Shown: one piece after another, positions 1 through 7,054 of the stretch | Layout: the number at the start of each line of letters is the position of its first letter | How positions within the stretch are numbered: the stretch's first letter is position 1 | Origin: CAYPPS01 sp964412685 | Lineage (GTDB): Bacteria > Patescibacteriota > Microgenomatia > PFEM01 > CAYPPS01 | Reading direction: 5' to 3' | Length of the DNA stretch: 10,031 nt | Assembly (NCBI GenBank): GCA_964412685.1 | Contig: CAYPPS010000019.1 | Span: forward strand, 1 to 10,031 | Made by a program: the position numbers and the translations under genes | Notes under the pieces: generated by a model | What the model saw: only the letters and a program-made list of their open reading frames with translations | What the model was told of the DNA's origin: nothing | The model's database searches: none

Positions 1-357
1 GGGGTGAGTGATTTTGCCAAAGAACCAAACGAACGTTCGTTGGTGCTTAAGTTTAAATTTAAGCGGGTTCAGGCAATGCTTACTGGTGACATTTCCTCGA
101 AAACGGAAGAGAAAATAGACTTTTCTTCAGCCGAGATTTTGAAAATTCCTCATCATGGCAGCAAATATTCGACGAGTGATTTTTTATTAGAGAAGGTGCG
201 TCCTAAACTGGCGGTTATCTGTGTGGGTAAAAACCATTTTGGTCACCCAACGGAAGAAGTGTTGAGTAAGTTAAAAAGTAGGGGGATTGAAATCTGGCGG
301 ACGGACACTCAGGGTGAACTGGTTCTCCGAACCCTCGGTCAAAATTGGACATACTAA
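1..357 (+). CDS. ComEC/Rec2-type competence protein, C-terminal MBL domain (5' partial)
   Basis: The frame is open from base 1, so only the last 118 codons are present; the GTG at position 4 is probably internal. The fragment has the end of the metallo-beta-lactamase-like domain found at the C-terminus of ComEC/Rec2: an LTGD motif, then KIPHHGSKYS (the PHHGS motif with metal-type histidines), then a VGKNHFGHP stretch and the closing IEIWRTDTQGELV strand. In full ComEC this domain sits outside the membrane next to the channel that brings single-stranded DNA into the cell, and is thought to act as the nuclease. The membrane channel part would lie upstream and is not visible. A stand-alone MBL hydrolase of the same family cannot be excluded. 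The gene ends in TAA directly in front of a strong hairpin and converges on the S41 peptidase gene. Confidence 0.85.
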   Translation, partial: GVSDFAKEPNERSLVLKFKFKRVQAMLTGDISSKTEEKIDFSSAEILKIPHHGSKYSTSDFLLEKVRPKLAVICVGKNHFGHPTEEVLSKLKSRGIEIWRTDTQGELVLRTLGQNWTY

Positions 358-384
358 ACCTCCACACCGGGTGTGGAGGTTTTT
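356..384. terminator. Bidirectional hairpin terminator, palindromic repeat copy 1
   Basis: The arms AACCTCCACAC (357-367) and GTGTGGAGGTT (371-381) pair perfectly around a CGG loop, and the stem can extend by one A:T pair. Five T follow on the plus strand (380-384) and TTT on the minus strand, so it can serve both convergent genes. It overlaps the TAA of the ComEC-like gene on one side and the stop of the S41 gene on the other. The same palindrome recurs at 3764-3788 and, with two changes, at 7598-7622. Confidence 0.85.
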
Positions 385-1696
385 AAAGGACTGATTTAAC
401 CGCTTCAACCACTTCGGCGGAAGGAAGATACTGGTAGAGTTGTTCCTCCCAGTCAGACGAGCTTACGTCTACCATGGGAGTGACACCATTATCCTGGATT
501 GGTTGGCCATCCTCTCTTAGTGTTAAAGAGTGAACCAAATAGAGAGAATAGGTTTCTTCTTCATTTAACTGATTGTCCAATTTAAAAACGTTCTCCACTG
601 TGCCCCAACCCTTGGTGGGAGTGCCGACCAAGATACCGACATTATATTTCTTCAAAACGGCAGCCATCACTTCGGCGGTTGATTGGGAATTTTCATTGAT
701 GAGAATAATTACTTTTTTATAGCGGATCAGACTGGGAAGCCAGCCGATTTTGGTCTTATAATCGGTTTTCTCGCCTTGATGAAAGAGCTGATAGGCATAT
801 TGTTCGTTGCCAATGAAAGGACCGAGGAAGTAGGGTAGGCCGTCAATTGCCCCGCCAACGTTGTTTCGAAGATCAAGAATAAGAATGTCTAAAGCGGCGG
901 GTTGACCGTCAATCTTGTCTGCCTCTCGCTTGATGTCCTCGAGGGTGGTGGGGGAGAATTTGTCTAAATGAATGTAAAAAGCCTTGTCGTTGATTATTTT
1001 GGCTTGGACCGTCGGGTTAACGCCGTATTGGTCGAAGATTTCCCGGCTGCCTTGATCAGCGAGGACTTTTTTGGCTTCTTGAGCTTGGGCTAATTCTTGG
1101 GCTGCCTTCTCGTCAGTTTTGGCTTTCTCGATTAATTGTTTTTCTTTTTCCTGATAAGCGGCTTCAATTTCGGTTTGACTGGCATCCTCTTTAATTTCTA
1201 AAGCTTGGTAATGGTCAACCGGAGCGGTGTTTTTAACCGTCTCCCGGAGGTCTTTTTCCTGTTTTTGAGAATAGAGTCGAGAGCGGCCGAAAGGCTTTAG
1301 GTTGGCGAGGACAATGTCCGTTACTTGGGTGGTAAATTCTTTTTTCTCCTCTTCAGTCCCCAAAGCATTTAAGTGGTTTTTCAGCATTTGTTCAACGCCG
1401 ATTTTATTGGTTTCTTTTAAGGGTTGGGGGAGCAGGGTCTTTTTTTCGGCTGCTTTTTGAAAAAGTTCGGCTAGTTGTTGATCAGAAATATTATCCCAGT
1501 AATTTTCCTGAATTTGATCAAAAACCTCCAGAGAGAAAGCCAAATATTTATCCCTTTTTATCTCTTTTGTTATAGTTTGAAATGGTTTGAAGTGGAAATA
1601 AGCATAAGTCCCGCTGGCGCCAATTGCTAAGGCGAGAAGGAGGGGAATGATCTTAAGAAAGAACTTCTTTTTGAATTTCAAGGCTGGTTTGGGCAT
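383..1696 (-). CDS. S41 (C-terminal processing) peptidase with DnaJ-like segment in place of PDZ
   Basis: 437 aa. In order: basic N-terminus and one membrane segment (about 12-34), which should anchor the rest outside the cell; a helical region (about 45-150) as in CtpA/Prc relatives; a segment (about 160-227) that reads like a DnaJ J domain (HYQALEIKEDASQTEIEAAY, later REIFDQYG); and the S41 core from about 230. The core shows LDLRNNVGG (274-282, family form LDLRNNPGG) and NENSQSTAEV with the expected nucleophile at Ser339. The usual TFGKG lysine motif reads TKGWG (361-365): Trp364 stands where the catalytic Lys is expected and Lys362 is two residues earlier. No PDZ domain is seen between the J-like segment and the core. 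The J-like part lacks HPD, with Ile-Glu-Lys at that place in an ungapped alignment. Members of the family cleave proteins near their C-termini in the envelope; substrate unknown, and activity is uncertain. ATG is supported by a promoter ending at it. Confidence 0.9.
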   Translation of the reverse strand: MPKPALKFKKKFFLKIIPLLLALAIGASGTYAYFHFKPFQTITKEIKRDKYLAFSLEVFDQIQENYWDNISDQQLAELFQKAAEKKTLLPQPLKETNKIGVEQMLKNHLNALGTEEEKKEFTTQVTDIVLANLKPFGRSRLYSQKQEKDLRETVKNTAPVDHYQALEIKEDASQTEIEAAYQEKEKQLIEKAKTDEKAAQELAQAQEAKKVLADQGSREIFDQYGVNPTVQAKIINDKAFYIHLDKFSPTTLEDIKREADKIDGQPAALDILILDLRNNVGGAIDGLPYFLGPFIGNEQYAYQLFHQGEKTDYKTKIGWLPSLIRYKKVIILINENSQSTAEVMAAVLKKYNVGILVGTPTKGWGTVENVFKLDNQLNEEETYSLYLVHSLTLREDGQPIQDNGVTPMVDVSSSDWEEQLYQYLPSAEVVEAVKSVL

Positions 1697-1702
1697 GGGG
1701 TT

Positions 1703-1731
1703 ATTATTAGACTATTTGCTGTATCTGTCAA
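1703..1731 (-). promoter_or_regulatory. Promoter of S41 peptidase gene, predicted leaderless
   Basis: Read on the minus strand, a perfect TTGACA (1731-1726) is followed by a 17-bp spacer and AATAAT (1708-1703, 5 of 6 matches to TATAAT). Seven bases after the -10 lies position 1696, which is the A of the ATG. This is the best two-box promoter in the window and predicts an mRNA that begins at the start codon. Confidence 0.75.
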
Positions 1732-1746
1732 CCCGTTTAACATTGC

Positions 1747-2088
1747 TCACCGGAGAGTCTCGCGTCGGGCGGCGATACCGAAAGCGAGAAAATAATCTTG
1801 CCAGAATTTAGTTGAGGTCTGATACTGATTTTCGCCCACGAAATAGTCTCCCAAGGCTTCATAAACTCGAGTCAATTCTTTGAGTTTGACCGGATCGTTT
1901 TTTTGAGCCCAATTGATGGTCAACCAGAGTAACTCTAAAGTCCGATTAAAAGCGGCTTGGAAATTGGTTTTATCCTTATTGTGCCAATTTAAAGCTCGAC
2001 TGACCTCACTACCGATGTTGCCCATCTGTTCAAAAAAGGTCAACTTCTCCCAACCGCCTTCCGCTAGTTGTTTGTGCTGAAAAGCCAT
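1747..2088 (-). CDS. Conserved-type hypothetical protein, 113 aa
   Basis: Soluble, helix-rich protein with no signal peptide or membrane segment and many Trp and other aromatic residues (for example FFEQMGNIGSEVSRALNW near residues 18-35, LLWLTINW in the middle, TKFWQDYFLAFGIAARRE at the end). I remember similar small proteins with an FEQM-NIGSEVSRA motif and an AARR-type C-terminus in Patescibacteria and some other bacteria, annotated only as hypothetical. No catalytic motif is evident and I assign no function. It starts 2 bp after the stop of the DUF5674 gene and is therefore very likely co-transcribed and translationally coupled with it. No Shine-Dalgarno is visible before the ATG. The next gene on this strand (S41) has its own promoter 16 bp downstream of this stop. 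Confidence 0.8.
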   Translation of the reverse strand: MAFQHKQLAEGGWEKLTFFEQMGNIGSEVSRALNWHNKDKTNFQAAFNRTLELLWLTINWAQKNDPVKLKELTRVYEALGDYFVGENQYQTSTKFWQDYFLAFGIAARRETLR

Positions 2089-2090
2089 TT

Positions 2091-2429
2091 TTAGCCGACG
2101 AGATCGCTGACGATTTTAATTATTTTTTCTCTCGTCTTAGAGTCATTTATTCCTCGAGTGAGATTATCGAAATGAGGCCGGATGTTAATCATGGAGTTAA
2201 ATTCGATCCAGTCCTTGCCTGTTTCGCTTGGATGAAGATTAATTCCCCAGAGGGCTTCCTGTCGGGAACCCTTTCCCAGAAGTAATTTCTCTCCGTCGGC
2301 ATGCATAGGCATGTCAACCGCGATAATCTTTTTTTCAATATCAACGACGACTTTAACTAGGTTGCCAAACATTTCGTTAGCCATCTCAGCCAATTCTTTT
2401 TTGGTGATTTTTTTGGTGACGAGCTTCAT
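2091..2429 (-). CDS. DUF5674 family protein, 112 aa
   Basis: Small soluble protein of unknown function that I recognise as DUF5674 from its pattern: MFGNLVKVVVDIEKKIIAVD, MHADGEKLLL with His43 and Asp45, SRQEALWGINLHP, then WIEFNSMINIRP and a TRGI segment before a C-terminal helix. The conserved His, Asp and Asn residues could form a polar site, but no activity is known to me. The frame is open further upstream to 2510, but the ATG at 2429 is preferred: family similarity begins there (MKLVTKKITKKEL) and an extended -10 lies 7 bp before it. The extra 27 codons of the longer version are basic and Cys-rich and look unlike the family. First gene of a two-gene unit with the 113-aa protein. Confidence 0.82.
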   Translation of the reverse strand: MKLVTKKITKKELAEMANEMFGNLVKVVVDIEKKIIAVDMPMHADGEKLLLGKGSRQEALWGINLHPSETGKDWIEFNSMINIRPHFDNLTRGINDSKTREKIIKIVSDLVG

Positions 2430-2436
2430 TTTTTTA

Positions 2437-2445
2437 AGTTTAACA
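2437..2445 (-). promoter_or_regulatory. Extended -10 promoter of DUF5674 operon, predicted leaderless
   Basis: On the minus strand TGT-TAAACT (2445-2437) fits TGnTAnnnT. The predicted start of transcription is near 2430, so the ATG at 2429 would be the second to fourth bases of the mRNA. No good -35 is visible at 16-18 bp. Confidence 0.5.
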
Positions 2446-2514
2446 CAACAAAGCTCATCGTTGATTAGAGATTTTAAGTACCTCTTGAAAACACTTATCC
2501 GATGTGTCATACCT

Positions 2515-2520
2515 TATAAT
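2515..2520 (+). promoter_or_regulatory. -10 element of glycosyltransferase gene, predicted near-leaderless
   Basis: A perfect TATAAT lies 4 bp before the ATG at 2525. Transcription would start at about 2525-2527. A TTGAAA at 2485-2490 is 24 bp away, too far for a standard -35. The element sits in the 95-bp divergent region shared with the DUF5674 promoter. Confidence 0.5.
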
Positions 2521-2524
2521 GTTT

Positions 2525-3757
2525 ATGCACATCGGCTTTTTATCTTTCCGAATTGCGGGGACAGATGGCGTTTCGTTGGAAGCAGAAAGATGGGCTTTAA
2601 TTCTACAGCGAATGGGTCATCAGGTGACCATGCTGGCTGGGGAGCTGGACAGAAAGGGGATTCTCATCCCTTCGCTTCATTTTCAAGAACCATTGATGCA
2701 TTTGATCGGGGAAAAAGCGATTCAACGGGGAGTGTCGTTTAAAAAACTTAGAGGTAAAGTCTTCAAGCTGGCCGAGAGAATCGAGGATGATCTGCAGGAA
2801 ACATTTACCAAATTTAGGTTTGACCATCTGATTGTAGCCAATTCTTTCAGTCTGCCGGTAAATTTTTCTCTAGGTGTAGCGCTGGATCGGGTTATTAAGA
2901 GATTGGAGATTAAAACCACTTCTCGAAATCATGATTTTTGGTGGGAGAGAGATCGGTTTTCTAAAATGACTCCCGATTGGCGTCTTTTTTTACAGGAGCA
3001 TTTTCCGCCGCAACAGAATCGTTTATTAAGTCACTTGACCATTAACAGTTTGGCGAAAAAGGAGCTGAAAAAACGAACCGGTCTCGATTCAATGGTCATC
3101 GGTGACAGTTTTGATTTTAATAATTCTTTCAGCAAGCCTTCCGTGAACGGTGAGTATTGGCGACGGGATTTTAGGATCAAAAAAGAAGATATTGTTTTTC
3201 TTCAGGCCACCAGAATAATTCCTCGGAAGCAAATTGAGCTGGCCATCGAACTGGTTCACCGTTTGAAAGATCCCCGAATCGTTTTGGTGGTCGCTGGCTA
3301 TTCCGGTGATGAAGGAAGGGACTATTTGTCTCATCTGCGGGGCCTAATTGGCCGAACCGGGATTAGAGCCAGGTTTATCGGTGACCGGATTGGAGCTCGA
3401 AACTCTTTTCGAAACAACCAACGAATTTATACTTTGTGGGACTGTTTTGAGAATTGTGATTTGACGACTTATCCTTCTCGAGTGGAAGGCTTTGGCAATC
3501 AATTTATAGAGGCTCTCTATTTCAAAAAACCTGTTTTCTTAAACCGTTACCAGGTTTACCAAAATGATCTGGAACCATTAGGCTTCGAAACCATTACGAT
3601 TAACGGCCGGTTAACCAAGAAGGCAGTTGAACAAGTCAAGCGAGTCTTGGCAAACAAAAAATTACAGAAAAAAATGGTGGAAACCAATTTTCGGATTGCC
3701 TGTCGTCATTTTTCTTTTGAGGCGGTTCAACAAAAGCTGGCCGAGCTGGGTTTTTAG
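2525..3757 (+). CDS. GT-B glycosyltransferase, GT4/family 1-like
   Basis: 410 aa from the ATG at 2525. The N-terminal Rossmann half opens with MHIGFLSF and a glycine-rich GTDGVSLEAERW segment typical of the acceptor domain. A conserved-looking RNHDFWWERDRF stretch follows at about residues 134-145. The C-terminal donor half begins near residue 220 and has ATRIIPRKQIELAIEL (Arg230 and Lys235, the usual nucleotide-sugar phosphate contacts). The EX7E motif EGFGNQFIE (Glu321 and Glu329) is the hallmark of retaining GT4 enzymes. No signal peptide or membrane helix: a cytoplasmic enzyme that would transfer a sugar from a nucleotide donor. Donor and acceptor cannot be read from sequence; surface glycan or a compatible-solute-type sugar are both possible. 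Starts at 2504 (GTG) and 2519 (ATG) are also in frame, but 2504 lies before the -10. The gene stands alone and is followed by a hairpin. Confidence 0.87.
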   Translation: MHIGFLSFRIAGTDGVSLEAERWALILQRMGHQVTMLAGELDRKGILIPSLHFQEPLMHLIGEKAIQRGVSFKKLRGKVFKLAERIEDDLQETFTKFRFDHLIVANSFSLPVNFSLGVALDRVIKRLEIKTTSRNHDFWWERDRFSKMTPDWRLFLQEHFPPQQNRLLSHLTINSLAKKELKKRTGLDSMVIGDSFDFNNSFSKPSVNGEYWRRDFRIKKEDIVFLQATRIIPRKQIELAIELVHRLKDPRIVLVVAGYSGDEGRDYLSHLRGLIGRTGIRARFIGDRIGARNSFRNNQRIYTLWDCFENCDLTTYPSRVEGFGNQFIEALYFKKPVFLNRYQVYQNDLEPLGFETITINGRLTKKAVEQVKRVLANKKLQKKMVETNFRIACRHFSFEAVQQKLAELGF

Positions 3758-3763
3758 CCTAAA

Positions 3764-3788
3764 AACCTCCACACCGGGTGTGGAGGTT
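3764..3788. terminator. Hairpin terminator/palindromic repeat copy 2
   Basis: Identical to copy 1 over all 25 bases: 11-bp perfect stem, CGG loop. It begins 6 bp after the glycosyltransferase stop. The plus-strand tail is only moderately T-rich (TTGTGTTAT), while the long T run (AAAAA at 3761-3765, TTTTT on the minus strand) faces the opposite way. The argS extended -10 begins 2 bp after the hairpin. Confidence 0.65.
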
Positions 3789-3789
3789 G

Positions 3790-3798
3790 TGTTATACT
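3790..3798 (+). promoter_or_regulatory. Extended -10 promoter of argS
   Basis: TGT-TATACT fits TGnTATAAT with 5 of 6 in the hexamer. Predicted transcription start is near 3805, 4 bases before the ATG at 3809. The -35 zone falls inside hairpin copy 2 and shows no consensus. Terminator and promoter are therefore packed into about 35 bp. Confidence 0.6.
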
Positions 3799-3808
3799 CG
3801 ACAAAATA

Positions 3809-5725
3809 ATGATTGGTAAACAATTGGAAGCGGATTTGAAGCTGGCCTTAGCTCCTTTGAAGCTGACAGATGAACTTTTTTCTTTCGAACACCCCAAGAA
3901 TTTTGACCATGGTGATTTTGCTTCCTCGATTGCCCTAAAATTGTTTAAGGAAAAGAAACTCTGGCAGACCAAAAAAGAGTTTGCGGGGATCAACACTCCG
4001 ATTGAACTAGCGCAAAAATTAATTGTTTCGTGGCGAGGTCAAGGCTTGCCTGATTACGTGGCTAAAATCGAAGCGGTTAAGCCTGGCTTTATCAATGTCT
4101 CTCTTGATCAAGGTTTTTTACTGGCAGAGATGGAAAAGATTTTAACGGAAAAAGAGAATTATGGCCGGAATGAATCGTGGCAAGGGAAAAAGGTTTTGCT
4201 GGAACACACTAGTCCTAATCCGCAGACAACCATTATGCTAGGCCATTTAAGGAATAATTTTTTAGGCATGAGCGTGGCTCGGTTGTTGGAGTTTGGCGGA
4301 GCGAAAGTAATCAAAGATTGTCTGGTCAATGATCGGGGGATTCATTTGTGTCGTTCGATGTGGGGATATCTTGTTTTTGCTAATAAAAAGCGAGGTTTAA
4401 CTAAAACTGAAGCTAAAAACTTTCGGGGCTTGAGTTCTAAGCGCTTCAAATCTTTGACTGCCAAAGTCAATTGGCAGGAGCTAATTAGTGCTTGGAATCG
4501 CAAAAAAAGTGATTGGTACGAACCGAAAGAGCTATCTCTTAAACCTGATCATGCTAATTTGATTTGGTATGTCTTGGGATCTCGAGCTTTTAAGGAAAAA
4601 GAAGAAGTCCAAGCTCAAGTGAAAGCGATGTTGGTTGCTTGGGAAAAAGAGGACAAGCTTGTGCGAGCTTTGTGGGAACGAATTTTGGCCTGGTCGGATC
4701 AAGGCTACAAACAAACTTACCAACGAATTGGCAGTGCTCACGACCACGTCTGGCATGAATCTAAGCTTTACAAGAAGGGCAAGGAATTGGTGGAGACTGG
4801 CTTGAAGAAGGGGATTTTCAAGAAAAGTGAAGGGGCGGTGGTCAGCAATCTAGGAAAAGAGAACTTACCGGATTTAGTGGCGATTAAATCGGATGGCGCC
4901 TCAACTTATTTGGTTTTTGATCTCAATTTAAGTTTACAGAAAACGAAGAAATTCCCTTCGGATTTTTATATTTGGACCATTGGAGCAGAGCAAACGCTTT
5001 ACTTTCAGCAATTGTTTGCTCTTTGCCACAAACTGGGAATTGGAAACAGGGATCAGTTTTATCACTTATGTTACAGTTTGATCAACTTTAAAGGGGGCGG
5101 AAAGATGTCTACTCGATCGGGCAATGTGGTTACCGCCGATGAGATTTTGGATTTACTGGAGGAGAGGACCTTAAAAATTTTAAAGACGACTGATCAAAAG
5201 TTGCGAGGCAAATTAAGCGAGAAACAAAAACAGGAGATGATCAGAAAAGTTGTTTTAGGAGCGGTCAAGTATGGTTTGTTGGCTTTTAACCGAGACAGAA
5301 CGATGCTGTTTGATATAGAAGAGTCGCTATCTTTAAGAGGCAACAGCGGTCCTTATCTTCAATATACTTTCTCACGAGCCAATTCGGTATTGGAAAAATC
5401 TTCTGCTACTTCCAATCCGATTACCTCTGGCGGAGAAAAAGAAGAAAATTTACAGCTGGAAAAAGAAGAAGAGCGGCTCTTGCGGAAACTTTATCGATTT
5501 GAAGAAGTAGTTTGGGAAAGTACGCAAGAACTTGCCCCCAGTTTGCTTTGTAATTTCCTCTATGAGCTAGCCAACGATTTCAATCTTTTCTATGATAAAC
5601 TGCCGATTCTGAAAGCGATTGATCTGAGGGCTCGATCTCTGCGGCTCCGATTGACCCAAAGCACGGCTCAGGTCCTCGAAAATGGTTTAGCTCTCTTGGG
5701 AGTGGAAACAATCGAGAGAATGTAG
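3809..5725 (+). CDS. argS: Arginine--tRNA ligase
   Basis: 638 aa class I synthetase that charges tRNA-Arg with arginine using ATP, in the cytoplasm. N-terminal Add-1 tRNA-binding domain (about 1-110, with FDHGDFASSIALKL and the closing KPGFINVSL). Catalytic Rossmann domain begins at LLEHTSPNPQT; the HIGH motif reads MLGH (143-146), first His replaced by Met, followed by LRNNFLG. KMSKS equivalent is KMSTRSGN (432-439), the usual ArgRS form. The C-terminal DALR anticodon domain (about 510-638) shows GNSGPYLQYTFSRANSVL. The protein is longer than the usual 550-590 aa, mainly through an expanded middle part (about 195-300), which I remember from Microgenomates ArgS. No Shine-Dalgarno; first gene of a likely operon with the M16 peptidase. 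A tRNA-Arg gene lies 4 kb downstream and carries the expected ArgRS identity bases A20 and C35. Confidence 0.95.
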   Translation: MIGKQLEADLKLALAPLKLTDELFSFEHPKNFDHGDFASSIALKLFKEKKLWQTKKEFAGINTPIELAQKLIVSWRGQGLPDYVAKIEAVKPGFINVSLDQGFLLAEMEKILTEKENYGRNESWQGKKVLLEHTSPNPQTTIMLGHLRNNFLGMSVARLLEFGGAKVIKDCLVNDRGIHLCRSMWGYLVFANKKRGLTKTEAKNFRGLSSKRFKSLTAKVNWQELISAWNRKKSDWYEPKELSLKPDHANLIWYVLGSRAFKEKEEVQAQVKAMLVAWEKEDKLVRALWERILAWSDQGYKQTYQRIGSAHDHVWHESKLYKKGKELVETGLKKGIFKKSEGAVVSNLGKENLPDLVAIKSDGASTYLVFDLNLSLQKTKKFPSDFYIWTIGAEQTLYFQQLFALCHKLGIGNRDQFYHLCYSLINFKGGGKMSTRSGNVVTADEILDLLEERTLKILKTTDQKLRGKLSEKQKQEMIRKVVLGAVKYGLLAFNRDRTMLFDIEESLSLRGNSGPYLQYTFSRANSVLEKSSATSNPITSGGEKEENLQLEKEEERLLRKLYRFEEVVWESTQELAPSLLCNFLYELANDFNLFYDKLPILKAIDLRARSLRLRLTQSTAQVLENGLALLGVETIERM

Positions 5726-5737
5726 TTAATAAGTTCA

Positions 5738-7009
5738 ATGAATCAGTACACTTATAAAAAACTAAAGAACGGTTTGCCTTTAATTGTCGCTCCGATGAAA
5801 GGGGCTTTGTCGGCAACTTTACTATTCATGGTTAAAGCGGGGGCTCGGTTTGAAACCAGGAAAATCAATGGTTTGGCTCACTTCTTGGAACATATGGCCT
5901 TTAAGGGGACTAGAAAACGGCCGACCACTTTGGACATCACTTCAGAGATTGATGGAGCCGGAGGCTACATTAACGCTTATACTTCCAGAGAGGAAATTTG
6001 CTATTACATTAAATCTTTAGCTTCCAAAGTGGAGCTTTCTTTTGATGTTTTATCAGATGTGCTTCAGAATTCTCTTTTTGAGAAAGCGGAAATAGAGAAA
6101 GAAAGGGGAGTGATTATTGAGGAGTTTAACATGTATGAAGATATGCCGGAGAGAAAGTCGGCAGAAAACTTTGAGAGACTGCTTTACGGTGATAATTCGA
6201 TGGGTTGGCAAGTGATTGGCAGTAAAGAAAATATTTTGAGCTTTAAGAGAGATGATTTTTTAAGTTATTTAAAGCGGCTCTATCTTTCCGGCAATATGGT
6301 TTTGGCGGTGGCTGGTAAGGTCAATCAAGAAGAGGTCACCAAATTAGCTCAAACCTATTTTGGTTCTTTGACGAAGGGAGTTAAAGAGGTGGTGCCTAAA
6401 AAAGAGTTAAAAATATTAGCTCCCCGGCTTCATTTGGCTAGAAAAAAGACCGAGCAAGCCCATTTGGTTTTGGGATTGCCGACTGTTTCCATCAATGACC
6501 CGGATTATTATGTCGTTTCCCTGCTTTCAGCGATTTTGGGCGGCAGTATGAGCTCCAGATTGTTTATTCAGGTTAGGGAGCGAAGAGGCCTGGCTTATTA
6601 CATCCGTTCCCTTTCGGAAGGTTACTCTGACAGCGGCTTTCTCGCTGTTTGGGCAGGAGTAAGAATTAAAGCAATCGATGAAGCGATTAAGGTTATTTTA
6701 GATGAACTGCATCAATTAATTGAGGAAAAAATAGGAGACAAGGAATTGAAAAAAGGCAAGGAGTTGATCAAAGGGAGATTGGCTTTAGGCTTAGAGAATT
6801 CGAGTGCGCTGGCCGAGAGATGTGCTTATCAGCAATTAACTCAGGGCAAAATTACTTCTCCTAAAGAAACTTTTGCTAAAGTTGATCGAGTGGAGGCGGG
6901 AGAGATTCAAAACCTGGCCCGGAAATTCTTTAAGACTAATCAACTCAATTTGAGTTTAGTCGGCCCATTTAGGAGTGAGGAAAAGTTTAAAAAGCTTTTG
7001 AAATTCTGA
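5738..7009 (+). CDS. M16 family zinc metallopeptidase (pitrilysin/processing-peptidase type)
   Basis: 423 aa, the size of single-chain bacterial relatives of the mitochondrial processing peptidase beta subunit. The inverted zinc motif HFLEH is present (His48, Glu51 as general base, His52), and Glu128 in VIIEEFNMYED lies exactly 76 residues after His52, as expected for the third zinc ligand. The second half carries the M16 C-domain signature SSRLFIQVRERRGLAYYI (about 270-287). An active peptidase is therefore expected. Homologues degrade or process peptides; the substrate here is unknown. No signal peptide, so probably cytoplasmic. It follows argS by 12 bp with no clear promoter or Shine-Dalgarno between, which points to co-transcription. 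It ends in TGA 45 bp before ndk. Confidence 0.93.
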   Translation: MNQYTYKKLKNGLPLIVAPMKGALSATLLFMVKAGARFETRKINGLAHFLEHMAFKGTRKRPTTLDITSEIDGAGGYINAYTSREEICYYIKSLASKVELSFDVLSDVLQNSLFEKAEIEKERGVIIEEFNMYEDMPERKSAENFERLLYGDNSMGWQVIGSKENILSFKRDDFLSYLKRLYLSGNMVLAVAGKVNQEEVTKLAQTYFGSLTKGVKEVVPKKELKILAPRLHLARKKTEQAHLVLGLPTVSINDPDYYVVSLLSAILGGSMSSRLFIQVRERRGLAYYIRSLSEGYSDSGFLAVWAGVRIKAIDEAIKVILDELHQLIEEKIGDKELKKGKELIKGRLALGLENSSALAERCAYQQLTQGKITSPKETFAKVDRVEAGEIQNLARKFFKTNQLNLSLVGPFRSEEKFKKLLKF

Positions 7010-7035
7010 CCTATTTATTTATCGTTTGATATATT
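7006..7035 (+). promoter_or_regulatory. Promoter of ndk
   Basis: An extended -10, TGA-TATATT (7027-7035), is preceded at 18 bp by CTGACC (7006-7011, 4 of 6 matches to TTGACA). Predicted transcription start is about 7042, which leaves a 13-base leader containing most of the Shine-Dalgarno. The -35 overlaps the stop of the M16 gene. Confidence 0.6.
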
Positions 7036-7040
7036 TTCTG

Positions 7041-7047
7041 AAGGGAG
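7041..7047 (+). promoter_or_regulatory. Shine-Dalgarno of ndk
   Basis: AAGGGAG lies 7 bases before the ATG at 7055. It is the only clear Shine-Dalgarno I found before any protein gene start in the window, which fixes this start and contrasts with the leaderless-looking neighbours. Confidence 0.7.
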
Positions 7048-7054
7048 ATGCAAA

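Noticed and set aside
2430..2510. 27-codon upstream extension of DUF5674
   Set aside because: It passes through the predicted promoter, has an unlike composition, and the family begins at MKLVTKK.
2504..2524. GTG at 2504 as start of the glycosyltransferase
   Set aside because: It lies upstream of the TATAAT box; family similarity starts at MHIGFLSF (2525). The ATG at 2519 remains possible.
2311..2742. 143-aa plus-strand reading frame
   Set aside because: It overlaps DUF5674 antisense and the glycosyltransferase out of frame, with no family pattern.
3782..3786. GGAGG in the hairpin as Shine-Dalgarno for argS
   Set aside because: It is 22 bases from the ATG, paired in a stable stem, and upstream of the predicted transcription start.
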